Positions 44,939 through 53,719 are shown, numbered from the stretch's first letter. The stretch: DNA of 64,000 nt from Verrucomicrobiota bacterium (GCA_028293545.1 JAQGOP010000051.1:1-64000); one strand, 5' to 3'. Translations and numbers: made by a program. Notes: generated by a model from the letters alone, not told the origin.

Positions 44939-45500
44939 GTTCTGGTCCGACAAGGAAAAGTTTGGGTTTGGCGAGGACGTCGCGGAGAAAGTGATCGTTG
45001 ACGGAAAGACGGCGGGAAAATTCTGCGGAAGTGAAAACGTGCGGATTGATCTCCCGGCCAATCTGCTCGGAGGCGCCGCGCAGCAAGGTCGAAAGGGTTC
45101 GTTCGGTGATGGCACCAATGACCATCAGATCGACGTCGCTCTCGGCCTTCTCTGTCAGCGCGGCGATGGAACCAAACACGAATGCGAAATCCACCGCCGA
45201 ATTGGTCACAGCGGCTCGCAAGACATCGCCCAGGCCAGCCGTCTTGAGCACGATGCTCCGCATTTCGGGATAAAGGGGATGAGCTTTGTTCGCGGCATAG
45301 TACACGCGATTGCCGTCGCGGGATGACGTCACGAGTTCGAGTTTCCTCAGCTTTTCCAATTCTTCGTCCACCGACCGCGGGGCGAAATCCATCAGCCGGA
45401 TAATTTCCGCGCGGTACATCCTAGCCTCGCGCAGGCCGAATAGGACGCGAAGCACCTCAGCCCGCACAGCTGAATGGAAGAGGGCAGAAAGCGTACCCAT
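44880..45500 (-). CDS. Winged-helix/MNT nucleotidyltransferase antitoxin
   Basis: A 206-residue fusion. Residues about 1-75 form a winged helix (MYRAEIIRLMDFAPRSVDEELEKLRKLELV, then RVYYAANKAHPL), and about 85-160 a minimal nucleotidyltransferase with FVFGSIAALTEKAESDVDLMVIG, the G-S-x(n)-S-D-x-D active site. MNT domains pair with HEPN toxins and can AMPylate them. The added DNA-binding domain suggests autoregulation of the operon, and a tandem GGTAnTACC operator lies just upstream. Start ATG 45500; the 3' end overlaps the HEPN gene. Confidence 0.82.
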   Translation of the reverse strand: MGTLSALFHSAVRAEVLRVLFGLREARMYRAEIIRLMDFAPRSVDEELEKLRKLELVTSSRDGNRVYYAANKAHPLYPEMRSIVLKTAGLGDVLRAAVTNSAVDFAFVFGSIAALTEKAESDVDLMVIGAITERTLSTLLRGASEQIGREINPHVFTSAEFSRRLSVNDHFLRDVLAKPKLFLVGPEHEFAELAQRGMDSAPSIQP

Positions 45501-45524
45501 TTCGAAAGGCTAGCTATTCCATAG

Positions 45525-45558
45525 ATGGTATTACCAGCTTAATAGCTGGTAATACCAT
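45525..45558. promoter_or_regulatory. Tandem operator upstream of the MNT-HEPN operon
   Basis: A 15-bp perfect inverted repeat ATGGTATTACCAGCT (45525-45539) and AGCTGGTAATACCAT (45544-45558), spacer 4 bases. Each arm itself holds a dyad GGTAnTACC (45527-45535 and 45548-45556) with centres 21 bases apart, two helical turns. It is AT-rich in a GC-rich region, 25-58 bases before the ATG at 45500. Confidence 0.75.
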
Positions 45559-45599
45559 TCAACTTTAACCGCTTCATTTGTAAGATAATAGGGCGCTTG

Positions 45600-45785
45600 A
45601 TAGGAAACAGGTTAGAACGAAACTTTCAGCGCCGTACTCGTTGGCGACGTCGAACTTGGGAAAATTAACGCCGACGGCACGCGTGCGCCACTCGCGGCTA
45701 GGGCCGATGACAAGGTGGAGCGTGTTGTCCCTAACGCGCTGGCTTGATCAGAAATGAGAGCGGAATTGCGGACTGGCCCCAAAAC
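45600..45785. other. Intergenic stretch with dispersed words
   Basis: Contains GATAGGAAACAGGTTAGAACG near 45600, and GGAGCGTGTTGTCCCTAACGCG near 45716, a fragment of another dispersed family also found near 46.3, 48.96, 53.77 and 61.53 kb. No gene supported. Confidence 0.5.
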
Positions 45786-46073
45786 TCAGAAGCGGGTCGA
45801 AGACGGCGTTAAATCTCGGCGTCTCGCGATGGTCTTTGGCTCACCTTCGATCAAAGCCGATTCGCGATCTGAACGACGTAAGGAAATTAGGCGGATCTCC
45901 ACGGAAACAGCCGTCGGCCGTTCCCGATACTGAGAACCGGCGCCAGCGAACTCCTGCGCCCGCAAGTTGGTGCTGACGCGATTGGATTTTTGGACCGACG
46001 TGCAACCCGCCGCAGCGAGTACTGCCAAAAGTGGGACTATTTTGGTGAGAATAGATTTGCTTCGTTTGTGCAT
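45786..46073 (-). CDS. Small putative lipoprotein
   Basis: A 95-residue protein with a type II signal: basic start MHKRSKSILTK, hydrophobic IVPLLAVLAAAG, and lipobox AAGC with the acylated Cys. The rest (TSVQKSNRVSTNLRAQEF...) is polar with no recognised domain. The start at ATG 46073 fits the signal better than the longer frame. The 3' end lies in a dispersed repeat, so the natural length is uncertain. Confidence 0.5.
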   Translation of the reverse strand: MHKRSKSILTKIVPLLAVLAAAGCTSVQKSNRVSTNLRAQEFAGAGSQYRERPTAVSVEIRLISLRRSDRESALIEGEPKTIARRRDLTPSSTRF

Positions 46074-46624
46074 AGCAAAGGCGTCTGGAGAGGAGACGAA
46101 CACGGCTTGTTGGGGTGGAGTGAAGGCAGGACTTGGTGAGCAGGAGGAATGCTCGCTGCTTCGATGGGCGCCGTCGCGACTATTCGGTTCGGATCCTCCG
46201 ATATATGCGGCCTTTGCCGCTCGGATTCGGAATTGTACTCATAAGGCGCAAGAGGCTCATAAGGGAGTCATGAATAGCCGTGCATGGCTTGAAATGATAC
46301 AGGCCATCCGTCTTTTCCTGGAGCGGGTGGAACGCGTTGTCCCTAACGCGTTGAGCGAGTCAGACCGCATTTTATCGCAGACGAAGCCAAACCCATTCGG
46401 CAGCTCAGGGTCCCCGACAACGCGTTCGGGACAACGCATTCCACCCGCTCCTTAAATCGGCCGGCTCAGGGTCAGGCCTCTTCCGACCTCTGTACTACCA
46501 CTCCGAATCTGAATCCATCCGCGTCGATCCGCGTAATCTGTGGAAATCATTCGCCGCGCTGTCCGATTCGGCGAATGTCGTTCGTTGATTTTACCATGAG
46601 CGTGCTTGCCGAAATCATCGTCCC
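46074..46624. other. 551-base gap with inverted repeat GTTGTCCC family
   Basis: GGAGCGGGTGGAACGCGTTGTCCC (about 46318-46345, written here by its 5' 20 bases as seen) faces its inverse (GGGACAACGCATTCCACCC) at about 46430-46449. Another fragment, ATCCGCGTCGATCCGCG near 46515, belongs to the family at 29.3 and 53.9 kb. No gene supported. Confidence 0.55.
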
Positions 46625-47833
46625 ATGAACCGCGTGCCTTATCGTTGGGTCATTGTCGCCGCGGGCGGTTTGCTGGGGTGCGTGGCCATTGGGTCCATGT
46701 TCTCGCTGCCGGTTTTGCTCGTGCCGATTGTGCGGACGGCGGGGTGGTCGGTGACGGGTGTCTCCACCGCCATGACGATTGGGTTCCTGGCGATGGCCTT
46801 GGGGAGCGTGCTTTGGGGCGTCCTCTCGGACCGGTGGGGAGCCCGCGTGGTTGCCTTGATCGGTTCAGTGGGCCTCACGGCGAGCCTGGCGCTGGCGAGT
46901 CGGGCGACGACACTTTGGGAATTCCAGCTGGTGTTTGGTGTGTTGGTCGGCGGCACGACCGCCGCGATTTTTGCGCCGATGATGGCATGCGTGACGGGGT
47001 GGTTCGACACGCATCGGAGCTTGGCGGTGTCGCTCGTGTCCGCGGGCATGGGCATGGCTCCGATGACGATGTCCCCCTTCGTGGCCTGGCTGGTCTCGCA
47101 CCACGATTGGAGAACGTCGCTGCTCATTGTGGCGGCGGTGGCGGGGGCGATCATGATTCCGACTGCGCTGCTCATCCGCCGGCCGCCGGAAACCCAGGCC
47201 GTGGCTCCGTCGGATAGCGGGGCGACCTCAGGCATGACTGTGCAGCAGGCGATCCGGTCGCCCCAATTCGCGATTCTATTGCTCACGAATTTTTTCTGCT
47301 GCGCCACCCATTCGGGCCCTATTTTTCACACGGTGAGTTACGCCGTGGCTTGCGGGATTCCGATGATTTCGGCGGTGACGATCTACAGCGTCGAAGGCTT
47401 GGCGGGCATGGGCGGGCGGGTGGTGTTCGGTGTGCTGGGCGATCGGCTCGGGGCCAAGCGGGTCCTCGTGACAGGCCTCCTTCTGCAGGCGATCGGCGCG
47501 ACGTCGTATTTTTTCGTGAGCGAACTGACCGGGTTCTACAGCGCGGCTGCCGTCTTTGGCTTTATTTACGCGGGCGTAATGCCGCTGTATGCGGTGCTGG
47601 CCCGCGAGAATTTTCCGGCGAGGATGATGGGTACGGTGATCGGGGGCACGGCGATGGCTGGAAGCCTCGGCATGGCGTCTGGTCCGTTGGTGGGAGGGTT
47701 GATCTTCGACCGTCTCGGCAGCTACGGCTGGCTCTACCTCGGCTCCGGCGCGATCGGCGTCGGGGCGTTTCTGATCGCCCTCACGTTCAAGCCATTTGCC
47801 CAAGGCCAACTCGAGCCGGTCCCAGCGCGCTGA
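46625..47833 (+). CDS. Major facilitator superfamily transporter (OFA-like)
   Basis: A 402-residue protein with about 12 hydrophobic segments in two halves, resembling the oxalate:formate antiporter-like MFS group. The conserved cytoplasmic motif after TM2 reads GVLSDRWGARVV, with a second copy GVLGDRLGAKRVL in the C-terminal half. TM4-like GGTTAAIFAPMMACVTGWFDTHRSLAVSLVSAGMG, in part, is typical. Substrate unknown. Single gene; start ATG 46625. Confidence 0.85.
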   Translation: MNRVPYRWVIVAAGGLLGCVAIGSMFSLPVLLVPIVRTAGWSVTGVSTAMTIGFLAMALGSVLWGVLSDRWGARVVALIGSVGLTASLALASRATTLWEFQLVFGVLVGGTTAAIFAPMMACVTGWFDTHRSLAVSLVSAGMGMAPMTMSPFVAWLVSHHDWRTSLLIVAAVAGAIMIPTALLIRRPPETQAVAPSDSGATSGMTVQQAIRSPQFAILLLTNFFCCATHSGPIFHTVSYAVACGIPMISAVTIYSVEGLAGMGGRVVFGVLGDRLGAKRVLVTGLLLQAIGATSYFFVSELTGFYSAAAVFGFIYAGVMPLYAVLARENFPARMMGTVIGGTAMAGSLGMASGPLVGGLIFDRLGSYGWLYLGSGAIGVGAFLIALTFKPFAQGQLEPVPAR

Positions 47834-47884
47834 AGGAAATACGACTTAGTGCAGCAGGGCCGCAAACGAACCAAGACACCGGAG

Positions 47885-48165
47885 TTTAACCACTCATGGA
47901 CACTAATCATCACTAATTCGGATGAGTGAAAATCAGCGAAGATGATAAGGGACAGGTTAGAAAAGAACTTTCGCGTAGTTCGTGTCTTTCGCGGTTCACC
48001 CAATCCGAAGTCGTTCATCGCTTGGCCACGAAGAGGCCCAAAAAAGCGCAAAAAATCTGCTGCTGAATCCGAGCCCGCCTTGGATGACTTTCGGCGAGCA
48101 AGACCCGATTTTTTTTGGCGCCTTCTCGTGCCTCTTCGTGGCGATCTCGGAATCAGGGCCAGTTC
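47885..48165. repeat. Dispersed repeats in a 348-base gap
   Basis: Fragment TTTAACCACTCATGGACACTA near 47886 is a decayed member of the AACCACGAATGGAC family. At 48018-48050 GGCCACGAAGAGGCCCAAAA faces its inverse (GTGCCTCTTCGTGGC) near 48128-48142. No gene supported between 47834 and 48181. Confidence 0.6.
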
Positions 48166-48181
48166 GATTGGATCGGCCGGC

Positions 48182-48742
48182 TCAGGGCCAGAGCCAGAGG
48201 AAAACGACGGCGGAGCCGATTGCGTACAGTGCGGCGTCGATGAGGTACTTCACGCTCTGCGACCACGGGCGGCCGGTCCAGATCGATTCGCTGATCGTTC
48301 CGAAACCATGGGCGATGAAAGTAATGATGCCGGCCAGTTTTGCTGCCGACCGGGCATGGAAGTGACCCAAGCCATAAATGTGTGCCGGCAGATAGGCCGC
48401 GACGACCGCGATCACCAGGCTCCAAAGAAACCATTGCCCAAGATATTTTCCCATCTTCGGCATGCCATTCGGCAGGAGCGTGAGATGTCCCACCGGGCCC
48501 TCCGCGTATTTCTTCTTCATCGCCTCGCTCGCCATTTCCTTCATCTCCTTGCACCGCGGCATGACGTACCGACCGGGTGCGGGATTGCCGGCGCGGATCG
48601 CGTCGCGCACAGCATCCTCGTTGGGCAAGGTGCCGTAGTCGCTCGAGTGCCACTTGAGGAGCATGTGGACGAGGGAGCTGATCACGAACACGACCACTGC
48701 GCTGAGCAGGATCGGCAACCAGAGGGCGAGCAATTCATTCAT
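48182..48742 (-). CDS. Membrane protein of unknown function
   Basis: A 186-residue protein with an N-terminal hydrophobic segment (LWLPILLSAVVVFVISSLVHM), a soluble stretch rich in Lys/Glu/Met (CKEMKEMASEAMKKKYAEG), then three more hydrophobic segments and a short C-terminal Leu-Trp-Pro. Conserved-looking but no family recognised. Start ATG 48742; the much longer open frame upstream consists of repeat sequence. Confidence 0.6.
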   Translation of the reverse strand: MNELLALWLPILLSAVVVFVISSLVHMLLKWHSSDYGTLPNEDAVRDAIRAGNPAPGRYVMPRCKEMKEMASEAMKKKYAEGPVGHLTLLPNGMPKMGKYLGQWFLWSLVIAVVAAYLPAHIYGLGHFHARSAAKLAGIITFIAHGFGTISESIWTGRPWSQSVKYLIDAALYAIGSAVVFLWLWP

Positions 48743-48747
48743 GGGGA

Positions 48748-49040
48748 AGGAGCGAGTAGCGGGGTAGTGAGTAACGAGTAGAGCAAAGGCCGGACGGGCC
48801 TTGGGGTGTGATCGATTGTTCGCACAAACAAACCGCCGAAGAAAGGCGGAAATGGTGGAAGGCCGGCAAACCCAGCCAATCTGCGCCTCCGCTCCTCGGC
48901 GTTTTTGCGATCCAGCAAGGCCAGCTTGTTCCTCAGACCCTGCATTGGTAACCACCCAGCGCGTTGAGGACAACACGCTCCACCTTCGGTTGGAGAGGCC
49001 GCCTTGGGCTCGGAGTAGCGCAGGCGGCTCGCCTGCTCCG
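48748..49040. repeat. Mixed repeats: tandem tail, GTTGTCC fragment and REP
   Basis: GCGAGTAGCGGGGTAGTGAG tail at about 48751-48781, an inverted GTTGAGGACAACACGCTCC fragment at about 48962-48980, and REP (variant GCAGGCGGCTCGCCTGC) at 49013-49038. The rest of the 48743-49419 gap shows nothing supported; a 49219-49485 open frame has no recognisable features. Confidence 0.75.
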
Positions 49041-49419
49041 AAGATTGAAAACAAAGATGCCACCCGAACTCTCTTCCCCGGTTCGCAGCTCCTGTAAAAA
49101 CTCGACCGGACTTCCGAATCGGCGGCGATCCGCGTAATCCGCGGAAAAAATTTCACTCCACCTTCCTGCGATCCCAGCGCTTGGACGTGCGAATGGGTGA
49201 AAAAAAAGGTGCGACGGAATGCACAATGAGATGGGCGCTCCCGCAAGCGGGATTATGGCCGAAGCCGTCCTGACGCCCCGGTACGAAATCTCTGACCCGG
49301 ATCATGGACGCGTGCTATTCCGTCGCAACCGGTACGTTTTGAAAAACTTCGCGCAGGTCAAAAAAATCGACCGAATCCGCCGAGCAGGATCGCGTCGCCA
49401 AAAGCCGCCGGCGCTCCTC

Positions 49420-50709
49420 TCAATCTCGCTCGTGCAGCCAGTTTTCGAGCGTTTCCCGGACTTGGGCGGGATGGCTGAAGAATAGAAAGTGATTGGCGTT
49501 TGGGACTACCTGTAGCGTCACACGTGCGCCGGCCTGGCGAAGTTCATTTACGCTATCACGGACGTAGCTGAGCGGAATTCGATTGTCGGTTTCCCCGGTC
49601 AGCACGAGGACCGGTCGATTTTTATAGACGTGCCGAAACGCCTCGGGGCCGAGCCCGGGTCGATCGAAGACGGGAGAGATGAAAATCAGGGACTCGAATC
49701 TTGCGGCGTTTGTCGTGGCAAACTTGCTTACACCCAACCCTCCGTTGGAAAGCCCCATGAAGTGCAGGCGATTGGAATCGAGTCTGACCTGCTTCGCGGC
49801 GGCGGTGAGCGCTTGGCTGGCAACCTGCTCCGTTTCGGCGGCGCTCCAGTTGCCCATCCCGCAGGTGGGTGCGATTACGACCATATTCAGATCGTCGGCG
49901 ATCCTGGACAGAAGCCAGAGATAGGCTTTGAAGTTTCCTCCGCTGCCGTGGAAGAAGATCAGCGCCGGCGCGGGCTTGCTCCGATCCAATTTGGCGGGGA
50001 CGTAGAGATAGGCGTGGTGGGCGCTGGGCCCCCACATGAGCACTTCGGCGTAGCTGTCAGACATCGCGGTCCCGAGCGCGTGGAATTCCGGATCTTTCTC
50101 AAGCTGCCGGTAATGCTCCTTCGTGAGACGCTTGAGCTGTTCGGTTTGTCCGGCGGTGAGCAGCGGATCGATCCACGAGGCCAGCGTATAGCACAGCATC
50201 AGGTGATCGACCTCCGGAAGCAGATTGCTGAACCAGGTGAGGAAGGAATGCGGATCACGATCGAGACGAAGATTTTGAATAGCGGCCGTTGCGGTTGAGT
50301 TCCCGCTGGGTGCACGAATGACGAGGAAACCCAAGATCGCCCCGCAGCTGAGTGCCTGAATGGATGCCCATCGTTTCCACGTCCGCTTGCCCACGTCCCA
50401 CGCGAGCACGGTGAAAAATGGCGTGGTGCCCGCGAGTATTCCGGCGATGGCGAATGCCCGGCCCTCCCACGTGGCCGCCACGCCCAGCAGCAACAGCGAG
50501 AGTGGAACGGTCGCGAGTCCCCAGAAGAAAAAGATGAGCTGGGCGATGAGTTTCAGAAGCTGCGGACGATGGTGAAGCGTCGGCGGGAAATCAAAGGAGT
50601 ACGCATTCTCCCCGCGTCGAAATTCGAAGATCGCAGGTTGGAGTCCGGGTCTTCCCCCGGCTTCTATCGCGGAGCAGGCGGGCCGCCTGTGGTACTTCCG
50701 GGTTTCGGT
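49420..50709 (-). CDS. Alpha/beta hydrolase with N-terminal membrane anchor, start unclear
   Basis: An alpha/beta hydrolase with nucleophile elbow GLSNGGLG, oxyanion region FFHGSGGN, Asp in TGETDNR and catalytic His in NANHFLFF. It is preceded by two hydrophobic segments. The nearest start in frame is TTG 50493, yet coding-like sequence continues upstream (ENAYSFDFPPTLHH, then LLKLIAQLIFFFWGLATVPL) to about 50610 and the frame stays open to 50709 without any ATG, GTG or TTG. A REP element occupies 50671-50696, so the original start was probably lost or displaced. It may be expressed from a non-canonical codon or be a 5'-truncated gene. Confidence 0.65.
   Translation of the reverse strand, partial: TETRKYHRRPACSAIEAGGRPGLQPAIFEFRRGENAYSFDFPPTLHHRPQLLKLIAQLIFFFWGLATVPLSLLLLGVAATWEGRAFAIAGILAGTTPFFTVLAWDVGKRTWKRWASIQALSCGAILGFLVIRAPSGNSTATAAIQNLRLDRDPHSFLTWFSNLLPEVDHLMLCYTLASWIDPLLTAGQTEQLKRLTKEHYRQLEKDPEFHALGTAMSDSYAEVLMWGPSAHHAYLYVPAKLDRSKPAPALIFFHGSGGNFKAYLWLLSRIADDLNMVVIAPTCGMGNWSAAETEQVASQALTAAAKQVRLDSNRLHFMGLSNGGLGVSKFATTNAARFESLIFISPVFDRPGLGPEAFRHVYKNRPVLVLTGETDNRIPLSYVRDSVNELRQAGARVTLQVVPNANHFLFFSHPAQVRETLENWLHERD
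50671..50696 (-). repeat. REP-like element at the 5' end of the hydrolase frame
   Basis: A REP copy (GAGCAGGCGGGCCGCCTG, one change in the outer arm) in minus orientation, lying inside the open frame upstream of the hydrolase's homologous region. Confidence 0.85.
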
Positions 50710-50740
50710 TCATCCAAGAAAGCTGGGAAGTACCTCGGGG

Positions 50741-51235
50741 CTAATCGGTCAGTACTTCCAAGTCGGGTAACTGTGACGGTGAGCCTTCGGCGAGATAGCG
50801 CGCAACGATCGACGCGAGTGACTTCGGCGCCAAGGTTTCGGCCGTGTCGGTGAGTTCGGCCAATGGCCACCAGTGGAATCGCTGCAGCACCTTCGCTTCG
50901 ACGGGATCGCTCATGTGCGGTTCGAAACGGTCCGCGTGCACCACGTAATAATCCTCGCGCTGGCTGAGCCGGCGCCCGCACCAGTCGAACGTATGATGCC
51001 GGCGCCACACCAGCGCGCCAATCGTGAAGGACTCGAGTCCAAGCTCTTCGCGCAACTCCCGGCGAAGGCCCGCTTCGAAATTTTCCCCGGGTTCGCGGCC
51101 GCCGCCCGGCGCCACCCAGAACTCCCTGCCGTCGTCAGGCCGGCGAATCTTCATCAGCAGCACTTCGCTCTGCGGCGTGATCACAATCGCACGGATGGAG
51201 TGACGCTCGGTGACGGTGGGCTGCGGGTCGGCCAT
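50741..51235 (-). CDS. Nudix hydrolase
   Basis: A 164-residue Nudix pyrophosphohydrolase. The Nudix box spans GGREPGENFEAGLRRELREE (with LGL), matching G-x5-E-x7-REUxEExGU exactly. The N-terminal RAIVITPQSEVLLMKIRR strand and C-terminal FHWWPLAEL are usual. Substrate (nucleoside diphosphate derivative, capped RNA or similar) cannot be deduced. Start ATG 51235. The gene precedes the hydrolase on the same strand, but the REP between them argues against tight coupling. Confidence 0.85.
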   Translation of the reverse strand: MADPQPTVTERHSIRAIVITPQSEVLLMKIRRPDDGREFWVAPGGGREPGENFEAGLRRELREELGLESFTIGALVWRRHHTFDWCGRRLSQREDYYVVHADRFEPHMSDPVEAKVLQRFHWWPLAELTDTAETLAPKSLASIVARYLAEGSPSQLPDLEVLTD

Positions 51236-51288
51236 GAAAAGTAAGTGAGAGGTCGGAGTTTTCTGACTGCAAATAAATGCGATGACCG

Positions 51289-51313
51289 GAGCAGGCGGGC
51301 CGCCTGCGCTACT
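51289..51313 (-). repeat. REP-like element upstream of the exported-protein pair
   Basis: A REP copy in minus orientation between the divergent Nudix gene and the exported-protein gene starting at 51421. It lies in the 5' intergenic region, not at a gene end. Confidence 0.88.
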
Positions 51314-51420
51314 TCGTGGTTAATCAGCGGAGGCGATCGGCGCCTTACGCATATCCGCGTAAACCCTGGCGCGACATGCCCGTTGACCCAGCGAGGGGAG
51401 AGTTCCCACTCGCGTCCACC

Positions 51421-52458
51421 ATGAAGCGCGCACTCCTCGTTTTCGGCACGACGTTAATTGCGCTGGTCGTCTCGACCAACGCCTCGGCCCGCAAGGTCGA
51501 GAAGGGCGTCACGCAGGAAGTGAAGCTCAACGGCGGCCGCGGACCCGGCGGGCAAATGGCCGTCGGCGATTTCCAGGTCCAGCATATCGACGGTTTCAAA
51601 GGCGCGCATCGCGTGGCGATCAGCGTGTTCAATGTCGCCTTTCCGGACGAAAACTCGCTCACGTCCAGCCTGCGCGCGAAAAACCGCACCAGCACTTCGA
51701 CGGGTTATTATACTACGGTCACGACCACCACCTCTTTTCACAAAAGCTCCACGCTGCACACGACGATGACCGGCCTGGACCACGCGACGCAGCAGCGCAT
51801 CGCCGATGCCGCGTACGCCGATTTCGTGGAGGAATTGAAGAAGGCGGGTTATGAAGTTGTGTCGGTGGAGGAACTCGCGCGATTGACGCCGGAGTTCACG
51901 ACCTGGGCCTCGATTCCGAATTTCAGCAAAGGCCGCTACGGCACCTACGTCGCGCCGACGGGTCGCGCGTTGCGGTTCCTCCAGGGCGATGCCGCAAAAC
52001 GCGACGTGTCCTCGAAGTCGGCGGAGCTGTTCATGCCGTTCCGCGCCTGGGACCGTCCGCAGGCGCTGACGCGCTCGCCGTACCTGGCCTATGACGGCAA
52101 ACTCGGCATCCTCGCCGTCACCATGGTCGTCGACTACGGAGTTTATAGCACGACCGGTGCGACGCGGAAATTGAAGGAGGAGGTCAAGGTGGAGTTCGAC
52201 AAGGGAGTGACGGCCCAGTCGGGCACTTTGTACGACACCGCGACGCTCGTGGAATATTGGGGACCGAAGTCGGGCGGCTTTCCCGCCATTGCCGCGCTCG
52301 CCGTCCCCGTGACCTCGGAAAAGCCCTTCGGCGAACTCACCGGCGACGACGGAGTATATACCGTCAAGACGGATCCCGTTAAGTTCGAACAGGCCGCGCT
52401 CGAGGTGGTGCACGGCGTCGATGCCAAGCTCGTGGCGGCGATTGCCGCGGGGCGCTGA
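51421..52458 (+). CDS. Exported protein of unknown function
   Basis: A 345-residue exported protein with signal peptide MKRALLVFGTTLIALVVSTNASA. Mature part has a Thr/Ser-rich stretch (TSTSTGYYTTVTTTTSFHKS), a helix with ADFVEELKKAGYEVVSVEEL, and alternating strands. No domain recognised. The frame is open from 51316, but the ATG at 51421 gives the signal peptide. The next exported gene starts 58 bases after its stop, on the same strand, and they may be co-transcribed. Confidence 0.62.
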   Translation: MKRALLVFGTTLIALVVSTNASARKVEKGVTQEVKLNGGRGPGGQMAVGDFQVQHIDGFKGAHRVAISVFNVAFPDENSLTSSLRAKNRTSTSTGYYTTVTTTTSFHKSSTLHTTMTGLDHATQQRIADAAYADFVEELKKAGYEVVSVEELARLTPEFTTWASIPNFSKGRYGTYVAPTGRALRFLQGDAAKRDVSSKSAELFMPFRAWDRPQALTRSPYLAYDGKLGILAVTMVVDYGVYSTTGATRKLKEEVKVEFDKGVTAQSGTLYDTATLVEYWGPKSGGFPAIAALAVPVTSEKPFGELTGDDGVYTVKTDPVKFEQAALEVVHGVDAKLVAAIAAGR

Positions 52459-52516
52459 AGAAGCCTCTCAAATTCCGTCTCCATTGTCGTCATCCTTCGC
52501 AGCCCGCTCTTCCCCA

Positions 52517-53719
52517 ATGAAATTTATCTCGATCGTCGGTGTGATGGCCTTGTGGCTCGGTGCCAGCGGTGCCCTGAAGGCGGCACCGCCTGACGCGCGC
52601 GCGGTGCTGGCGGCAATGGTGACGGAGAGCGAGCGGGACTTCGAAGGTCGCGCCGGTGAGAAAATATCGGTGAACGGGGAATGCACTTTCTATAAGGCGA
52701 CTCCCTTTGAGAACATGATTCCGGGCCAGCAGTTCATCATGAAGTCGAACGGCCTGACTTTCGTCATGGTGGATTTCGGCACGTCTGAAAGCCGCGCTGC
52801 CAGCTACGAAGCCTTTTTCTCGATGCCGCAGTTTTCCGACCCGCGCGGGGCGTATACGCTCGAACCTGACCCGAAGGCGACGAATGCGGACAAGGACGTG
52901 ACGACCCTCCTGCTGAACGGGCGCAAGGTGGCGAACTTCATGGTTTATCGGAACGGCAAGGATAACATCCTCGCGGTCGGGCCCGTCGGCGGCCGACCGG
53001 CGGCGACTCCGGCCGCGACCGCGGCGCCGGCTCCGGTGGTGGCGGCGAAAGCTGCGGACGCTCCGGCATCAGGGCCCACGGAAGAACAAAGGATGCAGGC
53101 ATTCGCGAACGGCATCCAGTTTCTGATCCAGCGGGCGGCGGGGAATTTCAACGGCCTCGTGGGACCGCTGTTTCACACGACGGCTGAAGGCGATCCGCTC
53201 TACGTGACCGTGGTGATCGCAGACCTGCAGGGGGCGAGCGATGACCAGCTGATCGTGGCTTTTCAAAAACGAAATATCTACATGAAGACCTATCGCGGGC
53301 AGGCTGACGCGGCCTTCGCGTTCGCTGCGTTCCAGGCACTGCCCAAACTTATTACGCGCGACCGGTACGAGGTGGAGTTGGACCGTCGGCTCGAGAAGCC
53401 GTCCTCGTCGACTTATCATCTCCGTTATAATGGCACGATCGTCGGCGATTTAGTCTGGAAAAAGACAGAGGCGATGGCGCTGCTGAGCATCGGCTACCGC
53501 GATGGGGTTCCCGCCAACATGGTCATGGGGACCGGGCGCACGTACTCGCAGAGCGCGATCGACGGCGCCAAGCGGATGATCAACGAAGGGACGGTGTGTG
53601 CGAACTGTCGCGGGGTGGGCACCGAGGAGATCGAAAGCAAGTATGTCTACAAAGGCTCCGGCCTTCCGCAGATGGTCACTGTCCCGTGTCACTACTGCCA
53701 CGGCACCGGGCATCTTTGA
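52517..53719 (+). CDS. Exported protein with C-terminal zinc-ribbon-like motif
   Basis: A 400-residue exported protein (signal peptide MKFISIVGVMALWLGASGALKA). N-terminal half unrecognised, a Pro/Ala-rich linker at about 155-185, a C-terminal half with YVTVVIADLQGASDDQL, and finally CANCRGVG...CHYCHGTGHL, two Cys-x-x-Cys pairs in DnaJ-type CxxCxGxG style. Such zinc knuckles are unusual in exported proteins. Start ATG 52517. It follows another exported gene. Confidence 0.62.
   Translation: MKFISIVGVMALWLGASGALKAAPPDARAVLAAMVTESERDFEGRAGEKISVNGECTFYKATPFENMIPGQQFIMKSNGLTFVMVDFGTSESRAASYEAFFSMPQFSDPRGAYTLEPDPKATNADKDVTTLLLNGRKVANFMVYRNGKDNILAVGPVGGRPAATPAATAAPAPVVAAKAADAPASGPTEEQRMQAFANGIQFLIQRAAGNFNGLVGPLFHTTAEGDPLYVTVVIADLQGASDDQLIVAFQKRNIYMKTYRGQADAAFAFAAFQALPKLITRDRYEVELDRRLEKPSSSTYHLRYNGTIVGDLVWKKTEAMALLSIGYRDGVPANMVMGTGRTYSQSAIDGAKRMINEGTVCANCRGVGTEEIESKYVYKGSGLPQMVTVPCHYCHGTGHL

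Noticed and set aside
45500..45600. A sigma-70 promoter for the MNT-HEPN operon
   Set aside because: AT-rich sequence is present but no -35 and -10 pair with acceptable spacing could be fixed by eye, so only the operator is annotated.
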